Positions 34,559-44,909 are shown, counted from the first letter of the stretch. The stretch: DNA of 64,000 bases from an uncultured Odoribacter sp. (GCA_910588375.1 CAJUQA010000006.1:1-64000), one strand, 5' to 3'. Numbers and translations: made by a program. The notes: generated by a model from the sequence alone, not told the origin.

Positions 34559-36313
34559 CTAAATCTCTCCTTTACTATGAAGTTCATTAAGACCTATTTC
34601 AAGAGCTTTATTCAAAATAGCGTTGTGAGTGTTATAATTATCTCCTAAAGAATAAGTCATTTGCCCTCTTTCTCCTTCTGTACGAATAAGTCCTTTGCTT
34701 TTTAGTTCGTCTATGAAATTACGAAACTGCTTATCCGAGATATGCGCTCCTAATAATTTATTTATTTCAGAACGTTTGGCTTTTCCATATTTCTGAAGAA
34801 ATGGACACAATACAGCCCATACTTGATTAATATCCCAATCAGTTTTCAAAGAATATGCCGCCAAATCCCCACTAAGCTCATAATAACGACGAGGAAGAAT
34901 ATAATATTGGGCATTAGTCTTGCCGTGTTTCTCAATGAAACCGAGCTTTTCCAATTTCAATGCAATTTCTTTATTAGTGGGACATTTATTCCCATCACGT
35001 ATTTCGCATAAAGCAAGGACGTCAAATACGTTCAACTTTTTATCATCTGGAAGACTATCTTGGATATCTTGAATATAAAGTGCAAAACCTGTGTCTTTAA
35101 CAGAAGCTGATAATGTTGCAGTCACGTTGAAATCATCTGTTTGAGAATAATCCGGTTCCGGCTTTCCCTCTGAAAGTGTATATAGAAATATCTTGTCTAT
35201 GCCTTGACCAGATCGTTCTACAATACCTGTTTTTGATAGCACATCTGCGAGAAGTCTATTGCGAGGGGTACTTGGAGACGTCAAAAGATTATCAACAGAT
35301 ACTCCATGCGGGAAGCCTCCGCCATTGATTATTGTTAATTTAAGAGGGTATTGTTTTATAACAATTTCACTTCCAAATCTATAATCTCTATGCGAGAAAG
35401 CATTATTCACAATTTCACGTATAACATCTTCGTTGAAAAACGGTATATCAAAAATATAAGGGCCTTTTCTAATAGGAATAGAACCATTGCGCCTATTGAT
35501 CTCTTCCCAAAGTTCGTCAATTAGCAAGAAAAATGGCTCTCCGAAAGACTTTCTACTATCGAAATGGATTTGCCCCTCTGTGTTTCTATATTCAAGCATT
35601 ACTTTGGCCTGAGGACAAACACGATTTATAATTTCCTCTTTTCCAACTAGCAATATTGCTGCATTTGTTACCTTATCCCCAACAATTAATTTAAGGTCAT
35701 TCAATGCCTGAGCATCCGACAACGAAGAAAATGATAGATTCTTCTGTTTCTCAGCGTACTTGTTCTTCATCACTTTGATAGCATCACCATCCAAATCCTT
35801 AATGCTGACACCGTCACAAATCTGCTCTGAAAAGTCTGGCTCCTGCTCTTGGATAATCGAAATAAATGTTTTGTCATCCATCGGCTTTAACTCTTCTCCA
35901 ACGCGCATAAGTGCCACGTCTTCAAATTTAAATACTTTACCAATGGGATGTGGAGGTACTTCTATCACAAGAACACGCCCTGTTTTTGTTGTCTCATCTT
36001 CATATAGTTCGTATATGTCAGGACGGATGCCCATATCCCGATAAATATCACTCTCCAATTGCCCAATCCTGCCTATACACTGTTTTGTGCCAACCACTTT
36101 GTGAGGATAAGCATCATGCATTCCTATGACGATACGCCCACCTCCTTCGTTACAGAGAGCTGCTACATAGCCAAGAATACAACGGCGACGGTCTTGAGGT
36201 TTATCCTTTCCTGCTCCATTGTATGAAACATTTCCATTCTCACCCTTTTTGAACTCAACGTGATCTTCTGACTCACGCATATTTTTCAACTGTTCTATCG
36301 TATATCGAGGCAT
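34559..36313 (-). CDS. AlbA_2 (Schlafen-like) DNA-binding and HATPase protein
   Basis: A 584-residue protein. Residues ~9-135 form an AlbA_2 domain: ESEDHVEFKK, then CILGYVAALCNEGGGRIVIGMHD. A region of unknown structure follows, then a HATPase_c_4 (RecG C-terminal-like) domain near residues 290-400 with REIVNNAFSHRDYR and INGGGFPHGV. The last ~170 residues resemble winged-helix modules (KYGKAKRSEINKLLG, then a second). In Bacteroidales these are often called ATP-binding or putative transcriptional regulators and are common on islands. The ATG at 36313 begins at the conserved helix; an upstream in-frame start is less likely. Confidence 0.82.
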   Translation of the reverse strand: MPRYTIEQLKNMRESEDHVEFKKGENGNVSYNGAGKDKPQDRRRCILGYVAALCNEGGGRIVIGMHDAYPHKVVGTKQCIGRIGQLESDIYRDMGIRPDIYELYEDETTKTGRVLVIEVPPHPIGKVFKFEDVALMRVGEELKPMDDKTFISIIQEQEPDFSEQICDGVSIKDLDGDAIKVMKNKYAEKQKNLSFSSLSDAQALNDLKLIVGDKVTNAAILLVGKEEIINRVCPQAKVMLEYRNTEGQIHFDSRKSFGEPFFLLIDELWEEINRRNGSIPIRKGPYIFDIPFFNEDVIREIVNNAFSHRDYRFGSEIVIKQYPLKLTIINGGGFPHGVSVDNLLTSPSTPRNRLLADVLSKTGIVERSGQGIDKIFLYTLSEGKPEPDYSQTDDFNVTATLSASVKDTGFALYIQDIQDSLPDDKKLNVFDVLALCEIRDGNKCPTNKEIALKLEKLGFIEKHGKTNAQYYILPRRYYELSGDLAAYSLKTDWDINQVWAVLCPFLQKYGKAKRSEINKLLGAHISDKQFRNFIDELKSKGLIRTEGERGQMTYSLGDNYNTHNAILNKALEIGLNELHSKGEI

Positions 36314-36550
36314 AATTCTGAGACTTTGAAAATACAAAATTAAGCAAAAAAATTTTTGAAATGGCCTACATCCCTTTTTGTTGGTATTAAAACCGCTATT
36401 ATCTTATGCCACTTATAATACAACTGACCTAATTTGACGAAAATGCCCAATTGAAAGTACCATAGGAATTATTGCTATTCCGAAAAGATAGAACATGTAC
36501 CACTTTTTCGGAATACAAGTTGCTTTTATTATCACATATTGCTCGTTTGA

Positions 36551-39205
36551 CTAAATATTATAAATAGCTTGTCTTTTCTTAAAGGCACGTTCCCCACCTT
36601 CCAAAATCTCACAACAAAGAACCTTTGTCTTTACGTTATCTATTGAGCCCCTATCCATTATCATAGAATTTGAGTGTGTACTCTTCAATGGAATTATCAA
36701 CTCTGCATCTCCGAGAACGGCGATGTTTGCATTATGAGTAACTATAATAACTTGTCTGTACTCCTTTATTCTGCGCAGATTACGGACAATAGACTTGTAA
36801 ATAAACTCACTATCCAGATTGTCTTCTGGCTGATCTATCAATAATGTTTTTTTACTATCTGATTGCAATAAGATAGCTAAAAGGATAGATTGTTGTTGTC
36901 CCATTGATAGTTGATATAAGGAGCGTGTAATATACTGTTCAACACCAGCGGCATCTGTAATTTTCTTAGCTACAGTAATTGTCGGGAGATCATCAAAAAA
37001 TTCACTTTCAAACTCTTCATAGCGATAATTTTCAAGACATTTTTCTAAAAAGCCTTTCTTGTCTTCTTCGTTGAACACGTTATTCCCATTTTCATCTTTT
37101 AAGCCATCCATAAAAGAGAAGTCCCTTTTACTCGCAAATTCAGCTAATTCAAGTGGTGTTACATTTTTAAGGATAGCATCCAATTTCGTTTTTCTCCATT
37201 GAGTTATCCCAGATAATAAATCTCTAAATGTTGTCGTGTACTTACCTTCGGTATACTTTAGTGTTATGAAAAACTCATCAACATTATTTTTTAAACTATT
37301 GCTAGTATCTGTGGCAAATACGTCGTGAGTAATTTTACGTTTAGACGATATCGAAATTCTTTCTTTAACCAATTCTCTTCTTTCTTTCATCTTCTCCCTC
37401 AGTATTTTTTCTTTATCTTCTATTTCCTTGAGTTTCTTGGCATAAACCATACTGTCGTTTATAATTTTATTTATTTTACCAAGATCAAAAGGAATACCTT
37501 TGGCTTCTAATTCTACTCTCTTTGCATCAATTTTTTGTTGGTATTCTGCATCTTTTGCCTTCCAGTTATCAATAGATGACTTGAGCTCACTTATTTTTAA
37601 TTTAAGTTCATCTATTAATTCGGAATGTTTCGTTGCAACAATTTTTGCAAATTGCTCTACTATGCCCTTTACTTGATCAATGTATTCAGACCCGATAACG
37701 ATATCCTTCGTGTCTAAACTGGTGAACCATTCAAAGAAACTCTTGTCTGATAAAATAGCTCCATATTTTTTCACTAGTTCGTTAAGTTCTTTGACAACAC
37801 TTTTACGTATCTCTCTTTCCTTTGCCAAAGAAAGATTAAAGTTAACCAAATCCTTAACCTTATCTTGCTGGAGATGCTTTAACTGTGCATCAAAATTATT
37901 TTTTATCTTTTTTACATCTTCTTTTTGCCTGATGTCCAATCTCAGACGGGTTAACTCAGATTGGTTATCTCTTAATTGTTCACGAAGTTCTCCATCTCGC
38001 ATATTTAAAGCGGACAAATCCACAAAATTATTTAAGAAATTCAGCAAATGAATAGGGCTTTCTTCACTTTTCTTGATGGTCATCGCAGTTTCCCCTTGAC
38101 CATACCATTCTAAAGGACAGTAATCAATATCATCAGGAATTAAATTCACAGTTTCCATATTCTTTTCACGCCGGAAGGAATGTTTTGTACCTTGCTCATC
38201 AATATATGATAAAGTGAGTACATCAGGCCAAACTTCTGTGTTAATAACAGAGGCTTCGGTATGAAGATTTGCACCAGCCCTTACACATTCCAAAAGAGTA
38301 GATTTGCCTGTTCCTCTTCCTCCAATAATACAAGTAAGATTCTTACTAAACTTGATGCTTTGTTTATCCAACAAACCACCTTCTATTGTAAGCGTATCAA
38401 AACAAGGAACAATATCGGGCAAATTGCTTTCTATTCTGACCCTTGAACTACCACTCAATAAAGCTATTCGGAATGATTCAAACGTCAGGTCATTCATTTT
38501 TAACCTCGTAAGTTTTGTCTCATCATCAATGTTCTTACCAAGTTTTACAATAGTATGTGCATCTGATGACATCAGTTTAGGCAAACTGTCAGTATTATCT
38601 TTATCAAGAGTTTCCAATCTTAAATTTACCAAACATTTTCTATCAGTCGCTTTATCTGAATCGTCTTCCTCTGTGTACCATTTTGCATTTAATTTGTTTG
38701 AAATTTCAAGACCATATAAATTCTCATGTTTCAAAATTTCGTCCATCTGTGGATTAAAAGCTCCTATTGTCTTTTCGAACCCTGCATCAATATCAATATG
38801 AGCAAGAATGCCAAAGCCATTATATTGCTGTGCTTTAGTAAGACACTCCACTATTCCCGTTTGACAAGTTTTCCTATCTGCAGAGATGGTTACTTGACTA
38901 ATAAAAGAACGAAGATTCTGAGGTGTGTCGAAATAGAGCAACAGATGCCCCTGTGTTGTAGATAACTCGACCCCTGGTATTACCAATATATTCTTCTCTT
39001 GTGCATATTGAACAGCAGTACAAGAATTGGTTACTTCGTTATGATCTGTTATACTAATAACAGACAGTCCCTTACTAATGGCTGTGTCAACAATATTTTG
39101 AGGATTCATCTGATAATCATCAACATCATAAGAACCACCATCACCATAACTATGTATATGCAGATCTGCTTTTAGGAAATGAGCTCCACTTGAAATAATT
39201 TCCAT
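36551..39205 (-). CDS. PHP-domain and SMC-like ATPase protein (Ppl/TrlF architecture)
   Basis: An 884-residue protein. The N-terminal PHP phosphoesterase has its metal ligands: DLHIHS (14-19), TDHN (53-56), E80 in PGVE, H136 in LAHID and SSDAH (213-217). A split SMC/RecN-type ATPase follows: Walker A GGRGTGKST (295-303), a long coiled-coil-forming middle (about 400-650), signature LSMGQQQ (766-772), Walker B LLIDQPEDNLD (788-798) and THN (823-825). This matches single-gene anti-phage proteins called Ppl and the NCBI-named TrlF family. The PHP domain could hydrolyse nucleic acid when the ATPase senses infection; that is inference. It is monocistronic within a defence-like island. Confidence 0.85.
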   Translation of the reverse strand: MEIISSGAHFLKADLHIHSYGDGGSYDVDDYQMNPQNIVDTAISKGLSVISITDHNEVTNSCTAVQYAQEKNILVIPGVELSTTQGHLLLYFDTPQNLRSFISQVTISADRKTCQTGIVECLTKAQQYNGFGILAHIDIDAGFEKTIGAFNPQMDEILKHENLYGLEISNKLNAKWYTEEDDSDKATDRKCLVNLRLETLDKDNTDSLPKLMSSDAHTIVKLGKNIDDETKLTRLKMNDLTFESFRIALLSGSSRVRIESNLPDIVPCFDTLTIEGGLLDKQSIKFSKNLTCIIGGRGTGKSTLLECVRAGANLHTEASVINTEVWPDVLTLSYIDEQGTKHSFRREKNMETVNLIPDDIDYCPLEWYGQGETAMTIKKSEESPIHLLNFLNNFVDLSALNMRDGELREQLRDNQSELTRLRLDIRQKEDVKKIKNNFDAQLKHLQQDKVKDLVNFNLSLAKEREIRKSVVKELNELVKKYGAILSDKSFFEWFTSLDTKDIVIGSEYIDQVKGIVEQFAKIVATKHSELIDELKLKISELKSSIDNWKAKDAEYQQKIDAKRVELEAKGIPFDLGKINKIINDSMVYAKKLKEIEDKEKILREKMKERRELVKERISISSKRKITHDVFATDTSNSLKNNVDEFFITLKYTEGKYTTTFRDLLSGITQWRKTKLDAILKNVTPLELAEFASKRDFSFMDGLKDENGNNVFNEEDKKGFLEKCLENYRYEEFESEFFDDLPTITVAKKITDAAGVEQYITRSLYQLSMGQQQSILLAILLQSDSKKTLLIDQPEDNLDSEFIYKSIVRNLRRIKEYRQVIIVTHNANIAVLGDAELIIPLKSTHSNSMIMDRGSIDNVKTKVLCCEILEGGERAFKKRQAIYNI

Positions 39206-39319
39206 ATAATTTAAATGTTAATATTAAACAATTATTTTGTTTTCTGACAAAAATAATCTCTTTCCATATTTTATATACAATGACTTCTAATTTTCTTTTT
39301 GTATCCAGCTACATTCCTG

Positions 39320-39580
39320 CTGAATATAAGAAGGAGTACCAACCAAAAGCTTCCACTTCTTCAGCTACGATTTTCTTTAATTCTTCCAGAGAACAATCAG
39401 CTGATAATCTGCCACGCCAATGGATTTACCCATATATTCCAATGTCAGTTTCACTTCTACATGGTCTTTCTCAGCACATAAAATGATGCCCATAGAGCGG
39501 TTTTCATCTTCCTTACGTTCCAAACGGTCAAGCAATGACTGGTAGTAGTTGTGCTATACCCATATATGCTCTCTATGCCA
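39320..39580 (-). pseudogene. Remnant of a YhcG/DUF1016-like PDDEXK protein
   Basis: Minus-strand reading from ~39579 gives WHREHIWV-stop-HNYYQSLLDRLERKEDENR, then SMGIILCAEKDHVEVKL and GKSIGVADYQLIV. After a one-base shift comes SLEELKKIVAEEVEAF. These segments resemble the C-terminal nuclease part of YhcG/DUF1016-type proteins or their close relatives. The in-frame stop and the shift show decay, and the N-terminal ~250 residues are missing. No other gene lies between 39206 and 39706. Confidence 0.5.
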
Positions 39581-39706
39581 AACCTTAATTCATTCCTGTA
39601 TCTTCTGAATAACACAATCTATACTCACCCTTATTTTTGTCACTAAAACAAAGAGTTTTGTGCATATAGTATTTAAAATTAAATTCATTTTATTGAAATT
39701 TAATTT

Positions 39707-42700
39707 TTAGCGATTATCTAATTGTTGCACTAAAACTTCCTGTATTCTTGAATTCATCAATATTTGATCTACTATATCCGTTACTCTATCAATATACACC
39801 AGTTCATTCTGAACATAATTCAAGGCACATAAAACTATTTTCATACATTTTTCTTCTGCCCTATACCAATTTTTAGGATTTCCTATCAAATGTCCAATAT
39901 CCACAACATTCAAAATATCCAATACTTGTTTAGGATATTTACCACTCTGCTCAAATAAATAATCTACCAAATATTGATGTCCTCCAGAACAAAATACGGG
40001 AGCTTTCATATATTCTTCTATAAAATCTCGATATTCTACCCACTCCATTTCATCATCACGACGCAAGATTGCCAATTCATAATTTTCACATACCTCTTCC
40101 TGCCTATAATCAAAGAAACGACGCAATAGCATTAGACTACGTTCCTTATATTCCATTTTATTGTAATAAGCCAAAGCTACCTCGAAAACTACATCCAAAG
40201 AACCTGAATATTTTTCCAGTAATTTATTCATAATTCTATCATATCCTACATATCCTTCCATATATAGTTGAGTAATAAAAATGGTATAATTCCTCTGGAT
40301 AGTATGATCATCCAGAAATTGAACAGAAGTTTCAAAAAAATCAACCAAACGCTCAGCATAACGAAAATAAAAATATTGAAGACTCCACTGTGCCATATGA
40401 ATGACATCCGAATCAACTTCCTTCACACAATCCAAAAACAATTCAAAAGCCATTTCTCTATCAATGTTCATCAAATACGCTTCCCGTTGTAATATGGCAA
40501 TTTTTATACGCGAAGTCCCGTTTTCCAAGATTGTCTTTATGATCGGAATAATCTGAACTTTATAGATGGGATGAGCATACAATGCTATCAAACATGCACA
40601 AGCACTTCCCTGAAGAGAATTAATAATCTGCCCAATTGAACCACTATCCTTATCTTCTATCCCGTTCTCCATAGCATACCGGACAATATAATTAAAAACA
40701 CACTCTTTAATTTCAATTCCTTCTGGATTTCCTTTGATTGCCCACATTATACGTAAATGATCATATAGGGACAAAGAAAAATTGATGCATTCAACAAATA
40801 AATTAGCAGCCAGACATTGGTCATACCCACTCTGAATCAAACCTACCAAACCACCGATTTTATATGGAATATCAACCCTCCCATTTCTCACAGCTTCGAC
40901 AACTACGTTACACATCTTTTCCGGTGATTTCTTCACCCATTCTTCGAATTGGTGTGAATGTTGATCGATATTTCCTTTGGGTGGCCAAGAACACAAGTCC
41001 TTTTTATAAGTACTGTTATATTTATAAAATGATTTTATCCATTGTTCTGGAGACATGTATTCATAAGTCTTTACTTGTAATGGTGCACTAACAATAGAAG
41101 CAGCCGTAACCCGGTTCGTGCACCATGTATATTTGTAATTTCCCCATCGTCTGCTTAGTTCCAAATACTTACCCCTCTCTTCTCTATTTGCCGTTTCCCA
41201 ATAAACTTTAGGAATAGCTCTTAAATACTGATAGGCAGTCATTCCGATTAAATAAAAAGAATGATATCTTTTGTTAAACGTTCTTTCCCAATCGGGCAAA
41301 ATGTTCAATAATATGGAAACAACTTTCTTTCTATCCTTTTGCTCCAGATAATCAAATTTAGATTCTATCAAATGCCAAATGTTGTATTGTAAAGGTTTAT
41401 TACCTGAAAATCCATCCATATGATTCATTACATTTATAAATTTCATAAACCAAAAAACAGATTTCCTGGATGTACATTTTGTTAATATCACCGATATTAT
41501 ATATAATTCAATCCATTTATCAGACTGCATAAAGTCATTCAGATACTTTTCAAAGTATACTTCATCCGAATCGGCAAGAGTAATAAGAGTTGTTATAAAA
41601 AGGTTGGCTAAACTATAAGCAACATTGTCATCATGTTTTTTACTATTATCATATTCATAATTATTGAATAATTTATCCTCAATCAGTTTATGCCCTAACA
41701 GACAATCTATCTCCTCCGGATTTTGTGTCGCCAGCCTATCAATAATACGAAATGAGATATCGCACATACCTATAGCATCCTTCGCATACAATGCTTTAAA
41801 AAGTTTGTGTAATCTATAGTTCACCATGGTATGATTATTCTTTCTCAGTTTTATCAAAGTATCAAACTGGTTTTCTATCATTCGAATAACATAGTCAAAA
41901 TTCGAATCCACTATTTTTTCAGCAATTGCAATATGCCCTTCATTCGTCAAGTCCAACAAACCTATTGACTTTTCCAGCAAATCGATTTCTTGCTCTTCCC
42001 ATTTATTCACAAGCCCCAATATTCCTAAAAGCGTTTCAGAATTGAAAATTGGAAACTGTCGGTGAGAACAAATAAATCCAATAATCTGGTCTTGAGCGGT
42101 ATTTAGAAAACGACATATCACCCTCAAATGAATATCGTTCAATTCCTGATTCTGCTGATCAAACAAAAATAATACAGGGTTGAGCAACACAAAATCCAGC
42201 CATTTAACCGAAGTACATGCCCGAAGAAAATATTTACAACAATTCCAGTCTTCTGTGACAATCTTTCTGACAAACTCAAATTCAACTGGCATCGGATTCA
42301 CCTGACTTCCTAAAATAGCATATACCAAATGCTTTATATGAAATCTATATCGAGCATCTGTTAGAATTTCCGATAAAGTATCCCTGTACTTTATACAATC
42401 ATAGTCACGCAAAAAAGTCAGAATCATTTTCAACGATGAACGGATATTTATATTTTGCCTTTGACGGCACACATAATCCAATACATCTTCCGAATTCTCT
42501 ATAAAATGACGAGCATAAACATAATCATAAAAACTTTGATGAAACATTTGAATCAATCCATTATTGACTTCTATCAAATGACAACTCTGCAGATAACCAA
42601 ACAATTGGATATTTTGTTCTCGGAATTTCCGGGCGGATATAGTGATTTGCTGTAAACCATGCATTTCATCTGCAATAGCATATAATATTTTCTTAACCGC

Positions 42701-44197
42701 TTCAGAATATTCAGACTGTAATACAAATTTTTCCCACAATTTATCATAAAGTCCTACTACCGTATCAACCCCGAAAAATACTGAATCAGGAGTATATATT
42801 CGACAAAAAACATCCAGATAAACAGGGATTCGTACAAGTTCTTGTAAACCGGGAGGTAAATCAGCCAGGCTACACCCCAATATTTTAAGTACTTTTTCTA
42901 CAATATCCAAAGAAAGCAGACCAATTGAAAACACCTGGCTTTTTTCTTTCCATTTCCCTATTTCGGCATCATTATCGCAATCAAATGTACGGGTTGAAAT
43001 AATTATCTTAACATGCTGCACCTGTTGCAACTGACAGATTAAAGTTCCGAAAGCATAGATATAATCTCGGTTAGCAGAAAGATATTGCGACAAAGCATCA
43101 ATTTGGTCAATAAACACTACCACACGTTCATGAGTCTTTGCCAGAGTTCTGATTGAATCAACAATAGGGCAGGGAATATTCAACTTTTTTTCCATTTGGG
43201 ATACACTATCAGCTTTAATGTACTCCGCTTTTATTGCTAATACAGGTATCTCCAATTCATCACATTTCAGTTTTAAATCTTTTATCACCACAGATTTTCC
43301 ACACCCAGCTTCCCCAACAACAAGAGCCATTTTCTTGGACGAAGCAGAAGTATGTATCCAATTAAATATCTGGCTAGTCTCTTCTCGTTCAACGTGATAA
43401 TTTCCGGTATTAAAGAACGTCCCGTTGATAGAATTCATCAAAGGTGCAGAAACTTCACCGAATATCTTTTTCAATTCGATCTCATTCACGGTATTTTTAT
43501 CCAAAAGATGTATAATTCGGTCAGATTTTATCTCTAGAGATTGAAACTGAGTACTGTCAAGATACAGCAATGGGGTGAAAAACATAGCAAGTATGTCTTT
43601 ATGCTCCACTAAAAAGAGTTTTATATCTTCAGATGGAACAATCACCACTTTCAAATGTCTCAATTTATTCACTAATTTCTCTCTCTCCTCTTCATATACC
43701 AAAGCATTTAAACCAACATAACTCTTTTTTAAGGTATTGAACCAATCCTTTAATTTAAGACTTTCAATCAGCCAAGTACTAAAATCCATTATAACATTGA
43801 CTAATTTTTCTTCCATGCCCCTTGTCGCCGCAAGCATATAAACAAAATCTCGAGATTCGTCAAAATATAAAATACTTTCGTCAATAAAACTCCACATTAC
43901 AAACTTCAACAATTCTTTGGCAAAATCCTCTCGCTTAAGAGTAGAGTCATACCTCTTACATTGTATCAAGCCACAAGCTTTTCCATTATAAAACAAAGTA
44001 CAATCCCGTCCCTTGTCCTTGCTACCAGACATAAGCAATATTTCATCAAACTGTCTGATAAATTCACCCTGTTCAATCTTACGCTTGTAAATATGATATA
44101 ACAGTTTTTCAAATTGTCCGGATCCTAATTCATTAAAATCGATGCCTTGAAAATCCTTTATAACAGGTTTTACGATATTTATTTTTGCTGTCTCCAT
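39707..44197 (-). CDS. Mrr-like nuclease, STAND NTPase and helical-repeat protein (Avs-like)
   Basis: A 1496-residue protein. Residues ~20-130 form a restriction-endonuclease-like PD-(D/E)xK domain: E30 in FEKLL, D65 in KDKGRD and Q79-x-K81 in IQCKRY. A STAND-type NTPase follows: P-loop GEAGCGKS (295-302), Walker B VVVFIDQIDAL (359-369), IIISTRTF as sensor, then a winged-helix-like region. From ~600 to the end lie about 900 residues of helices resembling HEAT/TPR-like repeats, the place where STAND proteins sense targets. This is the architecture of antiviral Avs proteins, whose nuclease is switched on by binding a phage protein. The gene is AT-rich, stands alone and is intact. Confidence 0.82.
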   Translation of the reverse strand: METAKINIVKPVIKDFQGIDFNELGSGQFEKLLYHIYKRKIEQGEFIRQFDEILLMSGSKDKGRDCTLFYNGKACGLIQCKRYDSTLKREDFAKELLKFVMWSFIDESILYFDESRDFVYMLAATRGMEEKLVNVIMDFSTWLIESLKLKDWFNTLKKSYVGLNALVYEEEREKLVNKLRHLKVVIVPSEDIKLFLVEHKDILAMFFTPLLYLDSTQFQSLEIKSDRIIHLLDKNTVNEIELKKIFGEVSAPLMNSINGTFFNTGNYHVEREETSQIFNWIHTSASSKKMALVVGEAGCGKSVVIKDLKLKCDELEIPVLAIKAEYIKADSVSQMEKKLNIPCPIVDSIRTLAKTHERVVVFIDQIDALSQYLSANRDYIYAFGTLICQLQQVQHVKIIISTRTFDCDNDAEIGKWKEKSQVFSIGLLSLDIVEKVLKILGCSLADLPPGLQELVRIPVYLDVFCRIYTPDSVFFGVDTVVGLYDKLWEKFVLQSEYSEAVKKILYAIADEMHGLQQITISARKFREQNIQLFGYLQSCHLIEVNNGLIQMFHQSFYDYVYARHFIENSEDVLDYVCRQRQNINIRSSLKMILTFLRDYDCIKYRDTLSEILTDARYRFHIKHLVYAILGSQVNPMPVEFEFVRKIVTEDWNCCKYFLRACTSVKWLDFVLLNPVLFLFDQQNQELNDIHLRVICRFLNTAQDQIIGFICSHRQFPIFNSETLLGILGLVNKWEEQEIDLLEKSIGLLDLTNEGHIAIAEKIVDSNFDYVIRMIENQFDTLIKLRKNNHTMVNYRLHKLFKALYAKDAIGMCDISFRIIDRLATQNPEEIDCLLGHKLIEDKLFNNYEYDNSKKHDDNVAYSLANLFITTLITLADSDEVYFEKYLNDFMQSDKWIELYIISVILTKCTSRKSVFWFMKFINVMNHMDGFSGNKPLQYNIWHLIESKFDYLEQKDRKKVVSILLNILPDWERTFNKRYHSFYLIGMTAYQYLRAIPKVYWETANREERGKYLELSRRWGNYKYTWCTNRVTAASIVSAPLQVKTYEYMSPEQWIKSFYKYNSTYKKDLCSWPPKGNIDQHSHQFEEWVKKSPEKMCNVVVEAVRNGRVDIPYKIGGLVGLIQSGYDQCLAANLFVECINFSLSLYDHLRIMWAIKGNPEGIEIKECVFNYIVRYAMENGIEDKDSGSIGQIINSLQGSACACLIALYAHPIYKVQIIPIIKTILENGTSRIKIAILQREAYLMNIDREMAFELFLDCVKEVDSDVIHMAQWSLQYFYFRYAERLVDFFETSVQFLDDHTIQRNYTIFITQLYMEGYVGYDRIMNKLLEKYSGSLDVVFEVALAYYNKMEYKERSLMLLRRFFDYRQEEVCENYELAILRRDDEMEWVEYRDFIEEYMKAPVFCSGGHQYLVDYLFEQSGKYPKQVLDILNVVDIGHLIGNPKNWYRAEEKCMKIVLCALNYVQNELVYIDRVTDIVDQILMNSRIQEVLVQQLDNR

Positions 44198-44540
44198 ATT
44201 TATTCCCTCAATCTACTATATTACAATCTTCTTTTCATATAATCTTACTGTTACAAAATTAATACTTTATTTTAACACAACATATTGCTTTGTGTCAGCT
44301 AATTACATAAAACTTAAAGTTACGTCAGCAAAATAAATTATACATCAAATCTCAGACACTTACATACGATTTTACACTTGGAAATAAAAAGAGAAAACTA
44401 TACATATCTCCATTAATGAGATTACTGCTCTTGATTATTTTAGTATCTACCTCCCAGAATTAGTATAATCTTGACATTCCCGAACCTCAAAAACATGAAG
44501 TAAATTACCACAAAAACGAGAATCGAAATTATATCGAAAA

Positions 44541-44705
44541 TTCAACTTGCGTTTGTGTACAATATTTCAGCAAAATTATTGATATTGCTTTCTTTCTCAA
44601 CTTCTCCCTCTTTGAAAACATTGGCTATGCGGCGAGCAATTACAGGTTGGTCTTTATCAAGAAACTCGGATATTTTGAGGCAATATAAAGGAGTTTTTAC
44701 TTTTA
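44541..44705 (-). pseudogene. Remnant of a RhuM-like protein
   Basis: Minus-strand frames read FILPQNI, then after a one-base shift EFLDKDQPVIARRIANVFKEGE and VEKESNINNFAEIL, ending at a stop. The pattern matches the N-terminal DNA-binding region of RhuM-family proteins (often annotated as virulence RhuM), here about 50 residues of the usual 300 or more. Decay is shown by the frameshift and the missing rest. It lies in the gene-free stretch 44198-45090 near the right island end; apart from this and the repeats I see nothing else there. Confidence 0.45.
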
Positions 44706-44848
44706 GTATAACTCAATATTCAAATGGTTTTAGTTAATTCTTGAACAATATTTGCTTCTTATAAAGAAAAATAAGTATCTTTGAAATGTGTTCTTAGACT
44801 GACTACCCAAACCCAAGTAAAACAGCGAAATCTGCACATCGGATTAAA

Positions 44849-44859
44849 CGTTGGACTTT
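44849..44859 (+). repeat. CGTTGGACTTT site inside the right island end
   Basis: Eleven bases identical to the arm of the hairpin at 30324-30363. It sits 51 bp before the right attachment repeat. Possible recombinase-binding site. Confidence 0.4.
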
Positions 44860-44909
44860 AAAAATCTTGACGGATTAAGATATTGGTGACGAAAGGATTA
44901 TGAAGTGTA

